64,000 nucleotides of DNA from Enterocytospora artemiae (GCA_038659295.1 JASNGC010000002.1:310001-374000); one strand, 5' to 3'. Positions 10,626 to 20,725 are shown, numbered from the stretch's first letter. Made by a program: numbers and translations. The notes: generated by a model from the letters alone, not told the origin.

Positions 10626-12797
10626 TTAATTAAACATTCTTCTGCTGCTGGCCAATCTACTAAATGCACTCCCACCTGTAGGTGTTGTATTGGCACTGCT
10701 TTGCTTAGGATTACTGCTGTTATTATTGCTCAATGGGCTGGCCTGGGGTTGCAAGTCGTTGCTTGATGTGTTAGTTCTGAAAATATTTTGGAATCCATTC
10801 GATTCCATGCAGGGATTTGAAACTGACTGGCCAAACCCCTGACCCACTCCATTGCTCTCACCATGTCCAACAGAAGCTTGATCTTTGTCATTGTTGCTGC
10901 TTTCGATCTTTGATTGAAGAAGTTCGCTCTCCGAAGTATGACCTACTGAATTTGATGTACTTACTAAACCTGGTGGATTTCCGATTTGAGTAGATTCCAA
11001 AGGGACATCTTGAATTATATTGCTGGTTCTATATTTTCTGTCCGTTGTGGCTGAACTCGTAACCATCGAATGCTGTTTGACATCTATGGCTTTAACCCCC
11101 TCTATTATATCATCAATATCCCTTTCTATATCCATCTTTATGGTACCACCCACCATGGGCTTTGAATAGTGGACTGGAATCTTAGAGCGTCTTGATGCTA
11201 TTTTGGCATCAATATACCTCATACCTTCCTCAATGTTAATCTTTTCGATTTTCGAATAATTTTCAATCTGCTGGATCATTGAGCTGAGTTTGTTTTCATA
11301 CTTTACACTTCTATTGAAAATCAGATTATAAAGATGATCCAAATTAAATTTAGACTCCACAAATACCAAGTCATTGATCGTATCAAATTCATCAAATATA
11401 GGAAAATTGGAACACACATTTGTAATCTGCCTATTCAATTCATCCTCATAAAACTTAAGTTTGTCTTCTTCAGATTGGAAAACCATCGTATGGGGGTCGT
11501 TTGCACTTTTATTGGCAGTTACATTCTCCGGAGACTTTCTTGCCTCGCTTCCAAAGTGGAAGAATTTGGATGTCGAGTTTGACACCTCATTATCCATACT
11601 ACCCTTTGGTGATATTGTGAGATGAGATGCTAACTCATCTATTTCAGATAGAGTTTTGTCTTTTTCAAACAAGCTCTTACTTGACGAGCTGTGTGTGACT
11701 ATATTTCTAAAAATGTCCGAAGCATTAACCTTGGTTGTGAAGGATGAATTGCCAAATAGACCCTTGTTGCTTTTAGACGTGCTAGAACTATCAAACAGAT
11801 TGCTAATAACTGTCCCAGATGGAATACCAGACTCATCATCAAGACCCTTCTTATTGTCCAGTAAGTCATGACTCCTACCAAAAGTATTACTTGCGAGCGA
11901 GGGTTGTTGGGGTTCCTCAAACTCTTTGTTTGATAGACTATCTGACATTGCATCTCTTCCCATGACAGGAATGTTAGCAACATTGAATGCTTCTCTAGTC
12001 TCATCCAAGATCCTAAGCACTAACCCATCGTATTTATATTCGACAACTTTGTAGTTGTAATCCTCTTCTGAAACAACCACATTATCTATTTCTATCCTGA
12101 AAAATGCCGTCTCGCTTACATCACTTACTATTATATACCCGTTACAATACTTAATATCCTCTATATTCACAGGGAGACATTCCTCATCCACCCTAGGTGC
12201 CAACATGTCTTCCTCTTCAATCTCAATACGCTTTCTGTTTTTCACATAAACTAGCTCATCTGATTTATTATTTCCAATAATTATAATATTTTTGATACAA
12301 CAAACAAAATATCCGTCCCTATGGGTGTGGAATGGATTTGAAATCTTGTATGTGTTGTGAAAACTATCGGATATTTCAAAAAAGCCATCTGTGATTTCTA
12401 TCGTTTGATCTTCAAGATAGAAACAACTAATTCCATTTTCCTTAGAACTCCAATCGTTTAATTCACTGCTCCTTCCACCACCTAACTCATTGCTTCTGTA
12501 AACGCCGTCATCTTCTCTTGAGAATAAATTGCATTTACTGTCTCCACGACCTTGAAGAGCAATTGTCCCTGCCCTTTCGAATATTCTGTCTATTTTTCCA
12601 TTTATTTTTATTATTTCACTGTCCTGTCTGATTAGGGAGAATTCCGGATAAACGGCCGTATTAAAAGTGGCAAAAGAATACTTTCCAGCAAAAATATTTA
12701 CTTTGTTTATAAATTTGTCGTGTGCCATTTTCACATTCAAAGGATTTAGTTTTGAGGATTCTATCGTAAAGAATTCTTTAAAAGATAACTCAACCAT
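10626..12797 (-). CDS. nucleoporin-like protein with sparse FG motifs (Nup159/Nup214-like?)
   Basis: A 723-residue protein with three zones. The first 280 residues are beta-rich and could form a propeller. The middle (about 285-440) is Ser/Asn-rich with scattered FG dipeptides (NTFGRS, GLFGNS, FHFGSE). A helical, coiled-coil-like stretch at about 450-570 follows, then a second Ser/Asn-rich end with GQGFGQS. This order (propeller, FG zone, coiled coil) is that of Nup159/Nup214 on the cytoplasmic face of the nuclear pore, but FG density is low and no diagnostic motif was seen. ATG at 12797 follows TTACCCTT. Confidence 0.45.
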   Translation of the reverse strand: MVELSFKEFFTIESSKLNPLNVKMAHDKFINKVNIFAGKYSFATFNTAVYPEFSLIRQDSEIIKINGKIDRIFERAGTIALQGRGDSKCNLFSREDDGVYRSNELGGGRSSELNDWSSKENGISCFYLEDQTIEITDGFFEISDSFHNTYKISNPFHTHRDGYFVCCIKNIIIIGNNKSDELVYVKNRKRIEIEEEDMLAPRVDEECLPVNIEDIKYCNGYIIVSDVSETAFFRIEIDNVVVSEEDYNYKVVEYKYDGLVLRILDETREAFNVANIPVMGRDAMSDSLSNKEFEEPQQPSLASNTFGRSHDLLDNKKGLDDESGIPSGTVISNLFDSSSTSKSNKGLFGNSSFTTKVNASDIFRNIVTHSSSSKSLFEKDKTLSEIDELASHLTISPKGSMDNEVSNSTSKFFHFGSEARKSPENVTANKSANDPHTMVFQSEEDKLKFYEDELNRQITNVCSNFPIFDEFDTINDLVFVESKFNLDHLYNLIFNRSVKYENKLSSMIQQIENYSKIEKINIEEGMRYIDAKIASRRSKIPVHYSKPMVGGTIKMDIERDIDDIIEGVKAIDVKQHSMVTSSATTDRKYRTSNIIQDVPLESTQIGNPPGLVSTSNSVGHTSESELLQSKIESSNNDKDQASVGHGESNGVGQGFGQSVSNPCMESNGFQNIFRTNTSSNDLQPQASPLSNNNSSNPKQSSANTTPTGGSAFSRLASSRRMFN

Positions 12798-12922
12798 AAG
12801 GGTAAAAGAACTATAACAAAATATGCCCCAGAAGCAGCTGGGAATAATTAAAGAATGCTATTGAACATGTAAAGTGCATGGTTGATTTTATAGAATACGT
12901 GGGTACTGTTACTAATTTATTG

Positions 12923-15052
12923 CTAAACCTTTCTCTTCTGTTTAGTAAATGGAATCAAATTAAACTCCATCAATTTATCGCATCTGAAAAATCCAATCCG
13001 TTCAATCTGAACAAAATCATCCACCCTTGTCATGGAAATTGCACCCTCCGCAATCCACCATTCCTCCTTCTTGGATTCTTTATTAAATTTCTCCACCAAA
13101 TTTTCACTGGCCGACTCATTCTGTAGGTTTCCATACTCATAAAACTTCACAAAAGAGGAGCCCTTCTTAGAAACCCAGGTTATCTTGTTTTTGGTGGTTT
13201 TGTAGTCACCGCCTAGGTTTAATAGAAGTCTCATTGTCTTAACAACACCTTTCTCCACTATCTTCTCCTTAACAACTGCATTTCCCCAATTCATCAATGT
13301 AAATTCTTCGTTAATCTCCAAAACCCGTGCATCTTCCTGAGAAATCAAAACCAAGTTCGATAAAAAGATCTCCTTTGTTCCCAAATCGAGATTCTTCTTA
13401 TGCAAAGGAACCTTCTTTACTGAATCCTCAATCGGCACACATTGTTCTAATTGCAATGCTGATAACTCATCAATACTTGTGTCGGTGCTGCCATTTCCAA
13501 GAATCTGGCACTCGACACAATCACTCGCCTGTACTGCCGAATATCTCGGTGAAATCGGATCAATTTTCTTTTTGTTAAGAGCCCATATTTTATCCCACGA
13601 GATAGTAGATGATTTCTGGGACGACCCTTGCATCAGAATGTATTCACACAGTGCCTCCATGTGCATCCCCTGCCTTTTTATTCCCCTCAGCGTACACAGT
13701 CTAGGATCATCCCACCCCTCAACAAGTTTATGATCAACATAAAATTTAATTTGTCTCTTGGACAAGACCGTATTTTCGAAATTCAGCCTTGAGAAATCAT
13801 GGATCTTGGGTCTGTTCTCTAATCCTAGCGTATCTATAAACCAATAATACTGGGCATTTCTGTCCCTGTACTCATTTGTACGCAATGTGAGTGTGACTCC
13901 ATCCAACGAGTCTACAATTGGACAGGCAAAATCATATGTGGGATAGATCTTGTACTTCTTTCCGGTAATATAATGCTCCTTGCCAACATATCTATAAATC
14001 ACTGGATCCCGAAGTGCCTTATTCACATTTTGGAAGTCAATCTTGGCTCTCAGGCAATACTCTGTGGATCTACCCCTGTTCATTTCGTAGAATATCCTTA
14101 GGTTTTCTTCTTCACTCTGGTCTCTACATTTGCTCGCAACTCCATTCATTCGCTCTTCTCGCATTCTATCCACCTCTGTATTGTCACAATATGCCTTACC
14201 CAGCCTTATTAGTCTGGCTGCAAATTCATATATTCTGTCAAAATGATCTGAACTACGAACTAATTTATAATCAGTAATATTCAGCAATCTAAGATCCTCT
14301 ATGATTGCCTTTTCGTAGATAGAATCCTCTTTTTCTGGATTTGTATCATCAAACCTGACGAGAAGCTGCCCAGACACTGTGGAACCATCCAAACCTTCTC
14401 CTCCCACACGCTGCCTGGCCATCTCTGCATTCAGTAATGCCGCTTTGACATGTCCGATGTGTAGATATCCATTTGCCTCTGGAGGAAATCGTGTTACCAC
14501 ATGCTTTGGCCTATTTATATTTATTTTCCCCTGATCTTTGATATTAAACTTCTTCAGCACATTCTTGTTGGCTTCTGACAGATGTTTATAAAGGTCCTTC
14601 AGAATTGGAAACCTAAAATCCTTTTTCTTCGACTCTCTTATGAATGTTGTGGAGCAGTAAAGAATTGCAAATATTAGATCTGCCATGATGCAAGCACGGT
14701 CATCAGGACCAGTCTCCATCTCTGAAATGCTGTCTGCATGAAAAGATACGGAACACAATGTTGGTTTGAGTTCCAATGTATCTAGATTCTCTGCCACAGA
14801 TCGCATGGAAAAATCATCTCTGTCTGCCCATACATGCAAACGGCTGTTCTGCCCAACATATATAGCCACTTCTTCCAAATACTTTTCTAAATCTTCAAGT
14901 GTAAAATCAAAATCGAATTTTTGCAGAAAGTCCGGCCCTCCCAACCTAATAACTTGATTCTGTATTATCGGAGAATCTACTGGCTTTAGCCCATACTTTT
15001 CATTCAACAGGAAGTTGCAAAACTGGGCTTTTGAAGTATTTTCCGTTACCAT
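12923..15052 (-). CDS. GUS1: cytosolic glutamyl-tRNA synthetase
   Basis: Charges tRNA-Glu with glutamate. An N-terminal GST-like domain (about 1-190) precedes a class I catalytic core. The HIGH region reads PPEANGYLHIGHVKAA and the KMSKS equivalent is VLSKRQIKF. The section WDDPRLCTLRGIKRQGM and then QGSS...WDKIWALNKKKIDP is characteristic of eukaryotic GluRS rather than GlnRS. A beta-barrel anticodon domain ends the protein. The 709 residues match yeast Gus1 almost exactly. ATG at 15052 follows AACCCTCAG. Confidence 0.94.
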   Translation of the reverse strand: MVTENTSKAQFCNFLLNEKYGLKPVDSPIIQNQVIRLGGPDFLQKFDFDFTLEDLEKYLEEVAIYVGQNSRLHVWADRDDFSMRSVAENLDTLELKPTLCSVSFHADSISEMETGPDDRACIMADLIFAILYCSTTFIRESKKKDFRFPILKDLYKHLSEANKNVLKKFNIKDQGKININRPKHVVTRFPPEANGYLHIGHVKAALLNAEMARQRVGGEGLDGSTVSGQLLVRFDDTNPEKEDSIYEKAIIEDLRLLNITDYKLVRSSDHFDRIYEFAARLIRLGKAYCDNTEVDRMREERMNGVASKCRDQSEEENLRIFYEMNRGRSTEYCLRAKIDFQNVNKALRDPVIYRYVGKEHYITGKKYKIYPTYDFACPIVDSLDGVTLTLRTNEYRDRNAQYYWFIDTLGLENRPKIHDFSRLNFENTVLSKRQIKFYVDHKLVEGWDDPRLCTLRGIKRQGMHMEALCEYILMQGSSQKSSTISWDKIWALNKKKIDPISPRYSAVQASDCVECQILGNGSTDTSIDELSALQLEQCVPIEDSVKKVPLHKKNLDLGTKEIFLSNLVLISQEDARVLEINEEFTLMNWGNAVVKEKIVEKGVVKTMRLLLNLGGDYKTTKNKITWVSKKGSSFVKFYEYGNLQNESASENLVEKFNKESKKEEWWIAEGAISMTRVDDFVQIERIGFFRCDKLMEFNLIPFTKQKRKV

Positions 15053-15150
15053 CTGAGGGTTGGAGAAAAATTCTAAAAATTAGAAAATGGATAAATACCA
15101 CAACAAAGACTCTGTCCATTCATCATGCATATACAACCATACATTAGAAT

Positions 15151-16323
15151 TTAATTCTCCTTCGAATTGTATATTCTTTTGCAGAGCATGTAATTGAAAT
15201 CATTTTTATAATATTTGCTGTCAATTCTGAGATTCTTAATGAAATTATCCAGCAAAATAATCCAAGCATCAGAATTATTGATGTTTGCGTACCTTTCCGA
15301 GTAGAAGTGTAGCCTAGTTCTCATACCTGAATATGAAATGTACAAGCACAAGTCCGATTGTTTAAATCTACAGCAATCCAATTCATCCAATTGTGGCATT
15401 CCTTTACTCCTACTGACTGAGAATTTACTACCTTTTTCGACATTGTTTTTGAACAACACCTCCCACATCTCCAACGTTTTTAATTTTGCCTCTACAACAA
15501 TATCGACCCTAGTAAATTCTCTAAAGCTCTTCTCTGTCTTAAACACTGTAAGTAGTTTTATTTGAGAGTGGTCCTCACTCATAAAAATATAAAATGCTTC
15601 AAACTCTTTAAGTAGAGTCCAAGCAGATCCAAAAATAAATAGGTTTGCAGGCCTGACACTCATGCATTGAACATTATTATCCTTCACACCAAGATCCTCA
15701 GTTTGCATATCCCTTTGATCATCAGCATTACTTTCTGCTAACTGATTTGTCACCCACCTGTCTTCCATTATTTCCATATATTCCTTTTCTTGAAACTCAC
15801 TAAATGACTCTCTTTTGTATTTACGAACAAAATGTGATTTTTCCACCTTATTCTCTAATACTATACTCAAACTGACATCACACTCCGCATTTCCAGAATA
15901 ATAAATATCATTTGAAAGTGTTTGAACATGATCAGTCAGTAATAAGGTCGAAATGTTTTGGATTTTGGGAGTGATTTTAATTGTGGAAGGGACCATACAG
16001 AGTGGTGCAATGGAGTCATTCGACGATATCTTGCTGGCAATATCTTGCGAGATACTACAATTGTTATTGGCGAGAGAATCATCGGATCTACATTCGAGAT
16101 TGCTTGGTGGCTGCGACATGGAAAATACTCCTTCAAAGATGCTTTGATTAGCTCTAAGAAAAGTATTTTCGACATCAAAAGTTAAAACTGGATAGCCACT
16201 GTTTCTGCAATCTAGAGAATTCTCTGTTGCCTTCAACTCACGTTCTGTTACAATACTACATCCATCATCACATTCCATCGACTTGGCCCTTCTCAGATCG
16301 GTATTCTTTGTTTCATGTCCCAT
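15151..16323 (-). CDS. unknown protein, Ser/Asn-rich N-half and folded C-half
   Basis: I do not recognise this 390-residue protein. The first 230 residues are polar and probably disordered. The last 160 alternate beta-like and helical stretches (ANLFIFGSAWTLLKEFEAFYIF...DAWIILLDNFIKNLRI) and might be a PH-like or other small alpha/beta fold. The start at 16323 is preferred because ATG follows ATCCCTAACC; an in-frame ATG at 16452 would add 43 residues and crowd the divergent RBM26/27-like gene. The two genes then share a 185-bp divergent promoter. Confidence 0.55.
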   Translation of the reverse strand: MGHETKNTDLRRAKSMECDDGCSIVTERELKATENSLDCRNSGYPVLTFDVENTFLRANQSIFEGVFSMSQPPSNLECRSDDSLANNNCSISQDIASKISSNDSIAPLCMVPSTIKITPKIQNISTLLLTDHVQTLSNDIYYSGNAECDVSLSIVLENKVEKSHFVRKYKRESFSEFQEKEYMEIMEDRWVTNQLAESNADDQRDMQTEDLGVKDNNVQCMSVRPANLFIFGSAWTLLKEFEAFYIFMSEDHSQIKLLTVFKTEKSFREFTRVDIVVEAKLKTLEMWEVLFKNNVEKGSKFSVSRSKGMPQLDELDCCRFKQSDLCLYISYSGMRTRLHFYSERYANINNSDAWIILLDNFIKNLRIDSKYYKNDFNYMLCKRIYNSKEN

Positions 16324-16508
16324 GGTTAGGGATAATTTTTTAAGACCTGAGAATACAAGAAATTCATTAATCCTGCTAGTACATACCAAACGGTGTTTGT
16401 TATGACAAACCGGCCATAATGTATGCCTTACAATTTGGATGTATTTTTTCATGCTTCTCTCTTAATTTTTTATTCGCTGATATTTTCAGTTTTGGATGCC
16501 CTTCAAAA

Positions 16509-17477
16509 ATGTCTGATCAAAAAAACCAATTAGAATATCCTTTGCCAGAGATTTTGGTTAACTTCATCAAGGAGGACCAGAAGGAATTTGGAGATTTCAT
16601 TGTTGCCTCTGTGGAATGCACAATAAAGGATTCCACAAATCACTACGAAGATTTGACAACTGCACTGGAGCCATTGCTGGGAGAGAAGACAAAACCATTT
16701 GTGCACAAGCTGTTCATGTATAGAAAGAGAGAATGTAGACTAGGCAACCTGTGTGATGTGCCCAACTGTTTGTTTGTTCATCCCTCCAAAAAATTTAAGA
16801 CTACGGAGGAAGGCAACACTCCCAGCTCTGCTGCTGTTGGAAGCAGTATTTATGGCAGCATTTATTCCAGTTCCACCATACAAACCATAAATACAAACCG
16901 AGAAGTGGTATTTAACAAGGTGGACGAGTCCATGTATGATATTTCTCAAATGAGGGAATATGCTGCACATTACGGACCTTTAGAGTCTATAAGGAGATTG
17001 AACAAAGGGAAGTATCTGCTGATTTTTGAAAGCCCAGACTCTGCCAGGAAGCTGATAGAATGTACAGAGCTTGTAATGGGAGACCCAAACGTGAAGAAAT
17101 TTTACAATGTTATGATAAGATCAGCCGACGGGAATGGTGCCAGCAGCAGCACTACCAATCCTCGTTTTGATTCTAAACTGCTTCCAAAGCCGACTTCTGC
17201 AGTAGCAACCATCAGCCGTCGCTTTGATATTGTAGAGCTGCTTCAGGAGCAGAAGGAGTTCGTTGAAAGGATGGAGCAGACAGGTGATACCTCTGAAATT
17301 GGATTGTTAAAGCTGGTAACCCTGCGAATAAGAAATTATATTTTACAAAAAGAAAGCAAGGCGTCTGCCACTGGGAATGTATACAATAGCTATACAAACA
17401 AGCAGAAGAATGATGGTAGCAACACTAAATCCCAGGTTGACGATTCCGAGAGTCTATATTCCACATTTTTTACATAG
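16509..17477 (+). CDS. RBM26/RBM27-like nuclear RNA-surveillance protein (PWI-like, CCCH, RRM)
   Basis: The 322-residue product carries three modules in the order of human RBM26/27 and fission-yeast Rmn1, partners of the exosome adaptors PAXT/MTREC. They are a PWI-like helical domain (about 1-70, ending TKPFVHKLF), a single CCCH zinc finger (CRLGNLCDVPNCLFVH) and an RRM-like fold (about 127-200, with GPLESIRRLNKGKYLLIFE). The C-terminus is a helix plus an Asn/Ser tail. ATG at 16509 follows GCCCTTCAAAA; the open frame upstream is not expected to be translated. AATAAA begins four bases after the stop (17482-17487). Confidence 0.7.
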   Translation: MSDQKNQLEYPLPEILVNFIKEDQKEFGDFIVASVECTIKDSTNHYEDLTTALEPLLGEKTKPFVHKLFMYRKRECRLGNLCDVPNCLFVHPSKKFKTTEEGNTPSSAAVGSSIYGSIYSSSTIQTINTNREVVFNKVDESMYDISQMREYAAHYGPLESIRRLNKGKYLLIFESPDSARKLIECTELVMGDPNVKKFYNVMIRSADGNGASSSTTNPRFDSKLLPKPTSAVATISRRFDIVELLQEQKEFVERMEQTGDTSEIGLLKLVTLRIRNYILQKESKASATGNVYNSYTNKQKNDGSNTKSQVDDSESLYSTFFT

Positions 17478-17738
17478 TATAAATAAAGCATGTAAACCAC
17501 GCTTCCCTATCTTTTTTGACTATTAGCTTGAAATAATGGTACTGTGTCTGTTTTATATGAGACACGCCCGAAACTTGATAATGGCTTGTTAAATAAATTT
17601 GTGAGTTGAATGACGGCCACACCTTTAAGATGTATTTATGACAAGAAACGTTCCAAAGGCTCGAAATCGCTAGAGGTGGTGGACATAAATTCTTCCGCCA
17701 TTCTGTTTGTATGGTCTTGTATTTGAGGAAACAATTTA

Positions 17739-18128
17739 TTAATTTATAGGCAATATCTTATCGCATATCATTGTAATGCTTTTTCCCAGGACTAATATCT
17801 CTCCTGGTGTGCTGCTACTAGTTTTCGTTGAATTATATTGAGTACAGAGGATACAGTTGGCTACTTCATCATACTCCACTAGCTTGCCATCGACAGTTCC
17901 TCCACCATGGAGAAATATAGTTACATTCTTGTTTTTAAATCTGCGAATATCATTGAAAAGCGTTTTCATTGGCTCAGACTTTTTTCTCGAATCTGTGGAT
18001 GTTGAAACTCCAACGGATTTGGGGTCTTCTGTAGTATATTCAGCATTGCATCCTGTGCTCCCCTTATCTACATGGGATGATCCCGTATTACCTTTATTTC
18101 TCCCATCTTGCTCACTCATATGTAACAT
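17739..18128 (-). CDS. LSM7: LSm7-like Sm-fold RNA-binding protein with N-terminal extension
   Basis: LSm7 is a ring subunit of LSm1-7 (mRNA decay) and LSm2-8 (U6 snRNP). The Sm fold occupies the C-terminal 80 residues: Sm1 has NKNVTIFLHGGGTVDGKLVEYDEVANCILC, matching the G-R/T-x-V-x-G-x-L-x-x-YD-x-x-x-N pattern typical of LSm7, and Sm2 is LVLGKSITMIC. About 50 polar residues precede the fold, unusual for LSm7 (usually about 100 aa in total). The start at 18128 follows AGCCCACTTT; an upstream ATG at 18173 is further from any CCC element. Confidence 0.78.
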   Translation of the reverse strand: MLHMSEQDGRNKGNTGSSHVDKGSTGCNAEYTTEDPKSVGVSTSTDSRKKSEPMKTLFNDIRRFKNKNVTIFLHGGGTVDGKLVEYDEVANCILCTQYNSTKTSSSTPGEILVLGKSITMICDKILPIN

Positions 18129-18254
18129 AAAGTGGGCTAAAAATAAACTTCTATGATATAACAAGTGTGGCATTATGTATTTCAGAATAAAGATTTATTG
18201 GGTATTGGTGCATAGGTGTAACCGAAGCAAGGATATCCCCTTCATATTAGACCC

Positions 18255-19064
18255 TCATATGTCAGTGTTTGTTTTGGATCTACTTTTTGATTTTTTATGG
18301 CTAGTGTTTGACTTTTTCTGATCTGTTATATCTCTGCCCAGGACCTTAGATCTCTTGCTTTGTCCGTTATTCCTGTTTGAGGAGTGCTTCTTTGTAAAAT
18401 GGAAGAAGTTGTGCTGAAAAATCGTTGATCTATTGAAAGCTTGCTCACAGTCATCCATAAAGTGTGAATCCGATAGGCATAATGGACAGCTTTTAATGAT
18501 TTGATTTATTCTCCGGTTTGTAGAGCTTATCTTATATTTTCTCCAATGCACAGGACAATCTCTCATGTCATGGTTCACTATAACAGTAGACTTATCTGCA
18601 TTATTAGAGCTTTGGCTGATCTTGTTATTAAGATTCTGCCTGTTTCCACACTTCGGTCCAATTTGACATCTGATGCATTCTATTGGATTTTTACTTCTCT
18701 CCCTACAATTTCTTTCAAAATGCCCAATAGAAAAACAGTTGTTGCATAAAACAAACTGGCAGGATGTCTTATGGTGTGCGACTCCACAGTAGCTGCATAC
18801 ACGTGAGGCCTGTTCTGGACAATCTTTAGACACATGGCCTACTTCCGAACACACAAAGCAACGGGCTCTGGTTCCAAAATATCTTTTACAGTCATTAATT
18901 CCTCCCAATCCCTCTTCCTTATCAACGTGGATAGTTTCGTTGTAGAATGTATAGCTTAGAATACTAAAAACATCAATGTCTTCTCCAATATCCACTATTC
19001 TCAGATCATTTTCTATTTTTGCGTCGGAAACAGCTCGGTGCAAATCATCAAACACTTCAAGCAT
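18255..19064 (-). CDS. Air1/Air2-like CCHC zinc-knuckle protein (TRAMP complex)
   Basis: The product (269 aa) has a row of CCHC knuckles of the Air1/Air2/ZCCHC7 type: CFVCSEVGHVSKDC, CSYCGVAHHKTSC, CNNCFSIGHFERNC, a partial CIRC...CPVHW and CPLCLSDSHFMDDC. A conserved RYFG lead-in stands before the first knuckle. In yeast Air2 the knuckles bridge the poly(A) polymerase Trf4 and RNA in the nuclear TRAMP complex, which tags RNAs for the exosome. The C-terminus is Lys/Ser-rich and basic. ATG at 19064 follows ACCACCCCTATTCC; the upstream frame lacks an earlier ATG. Confidence 0.82.
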   Translation of the reverse strand: MLEVFDDLHRAVSDAKIENDLRIVDIGEDIDVFSILSYTFYNETIHVDKEEGLGGINDCKRYFGTRARCFVCSEVGHVSKDCPEQASRVCSYCGVAHHKTSCQFVLCNNCFSIGHFERNCRERSKNPIECIRCQIGPKCGNRQNLNNKISQSSNNADKSTVIVNHDMRDCPVHWRKYKISSTNRRINQIIKSCPLCLSDSHFMDDCEQAFNRSTIFQHNFFHFTKKHSSNRNNGQSKRSKVLGRDITDQKKSNTSHKKSKSRSKTNTDI

Positions 19065-19246
19065 GGAATAGGGGTGGTTACAGATCAAACCACTTATCAA
19101 GGATAAATAATTTATTCAAGGCCATTGATTAATGAGTAATGGTCATCGTGCTTTACTAGTATTAAGATCATCACGAGTATTTGAAAGTCTAGTACAATAT
19201 CCCTTACAATCATGTGCTCATTATATACCTAGCATAATACTCCCCT

Positions 19247-20725
19247 CTAAATTGTCTTTTTAGATTTACAAAATTCACTGCCACAGTTACATTCTTCACT
19301 ATTGCCTTCAAAATTAAGATTGTAATTGATTGTGAGCTCCTCCCCAGCCTTGATATCCCTGATTGCATGGTAGCATATTGTATTGTTGTTGGTGTTTGTA
19401 CATGTTGCACAATTAGGCATACAACTATGGTTTATAAATCTGGCCTTATTTCCACGTAGAGACGCATCTATAACCAGATTGTCATTTACCGCAAACATAT
19501 AGATGGATTGCATTCCATATTTCAGATATCTCTTTTCCCTCATATTACTCATGCACTTTGATATCAACTCGCCTTCGTACTTGATGATGAATGTTCCCAT
19601 CTCAATGTCAATTTCCGTAAATATACCATATCCATGTATTACAGACATCTTCACAGACAATGCAGATGGACATGTGTGTGATATTGGGATAGTATTCAGA
19701 ACTTGAACTCTTGTATGTGACTTTCCACTTGTTTTACGGGTATTACATCCTAAATCCAATGTCTGACCAATGTTTGGATGAGTAATCAATGCACATTCTG
19801 CTATTTCATTATTATCAATGGAATTTTTGTTCTCTTCTATTTTTCCATCAGATATCCTTGTAATACAATCTGAAGCATGATCATTACTGCTTGTATTACT
19901 GGCAAGTCTTCCGACTGATCTAATAGCATATGAAGAGGAACTCAAATTCTGGCTTTTCTCGATCTCATCCGGATCTTCAGCTTCTACTTCCAACCCTGGT
20001 ATGCAATATGCTTTTGGCTCATAAGGAATGAGTGTGTTTTGTGATGAGTCAATGCTACACCGAAATTCTATGGATGACTTGTGCAACGGATCTGGGATAT
20101 GCCGAAGTTTTGTCGGAAGAGTGTTTTTTTTTCCTAAAATAATTGATGGTTTGCTCAGTTTTAAATTCCTGTCTTGAAGAAGTGATGCTCGTTCCTCAAA
20201 AAATAGCCTGTATTTTAAGTATTTCGCTCTTAAAACAACTACTTTGGAAGTGAAATCTAAGATATTTTGACTTTTCGAACAAATGTTCGTATCTGGATGA
20301 TCACTCATCTCCTGATGTTCAGGTCTCCTATGAGTTCCATGTCTCTTGTATAATGAGCAGCTAATATTCTTGGCATCGCCATTACATGGATTTGTGTTGC
20401 CATTTACCTCTTTTTGATCATAATTCCCATTATGGCATCGTTCTTTATTCCAGCAACTGCCATAACCTTTGGATAGAGTATCAACTTCTGCAATACCATC
20501 CAGGGCCTTATTTTTCATGCCTCTATTACTATTATATCTTGCTCCACATCTTTTCTCGCCGGTCTGCTCCATATCTGAATTAGTTTTATGTGGCAGAGCT
20601 ATCTTGCCCTTCTCCGTAAAATGTTCATTTTTTGTTGTTGAATTGCTCCCACCAATCTCCATAGAGGAACTTGGGCAGCCGAAGTGAAAATTTTCTTCAA
20701 TGATTGAATGACAACAATTTTTCAT
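19247..20725 (-). CDS. SET-domain lysine methyltransferase, Set1/MLL-like
   Basis: A histone-lysine methyltransferase of 492 residues. The C-terminal 140 residues hold a complete SET domain: GYGIF entry, an RFINHSCMPNC pseudoknot motif, ELTINYN, then a post-SET zinc site (CNCGSEFC plus the upstream Cys). VIDASLRGNKARFINHSC and the immediate C-terminal post-SET suggest the Set1/MLL (H3K4) group, though Set2 cannot be excluded. The N-terminal 340 residues are low-complexity, with no RRM, N-SET or PHD visible. The start is uncertain: ATG 20725 follows CACCTCCATT, while an internal ATG at 20662 follows GCCCAAGTTCCTCT. Confidence 0.8.
   Translation of the reverse strand: MKNCCHSIIEENFHFGCPSSSMEIGGSNSTTKNEHFTEKGKIALPHKTNSDMEQTGEKRCGARYNSNRGMKNKALDGIAEVDTLSKGYGSCWNKERCHNGNYDQKEVNGNTNPCNGDAKNISCSLYKRHGTHRRPEHQEMSDHPDTNICSKSQNILDFTSKVVVLRAKYLKYRLFFEERASLLQDRNLKLSKPSIILGKKNTLPTKLRHIPDPLHKSSIEFRCSIDSSQNTLIPYEPKAYCIPGLEVEAEDPDEIEKSQNLSSSSYAIRSVGRLASNTSSNDHASDCITRISDGKIEENKNSIDNNEIAECALITHPNIGQTLDLGCNTRKTSGKSHTRVQVLNTIPISHTCPSALSVKMSVIHGYGIFTEIDIEMGTFIIKYEGELISKCMSNMREKRYLKYGMQSIYMFAVNDNLVIDASLRGNKARFINHSCMPNCATCTNTNNNTICYHAIRDIKAGEELTINYNLNFEGNSEECNCGSEFCKSKKTI

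Noticed and set aside
19247..20725. Assignment of the SET protein as E(z)/Ezh2 (H3K27)
   Set aside because: It has a cysteine post-SET motif (CNCGSEFC) that E(z) lacks and no CXC pre-SET.
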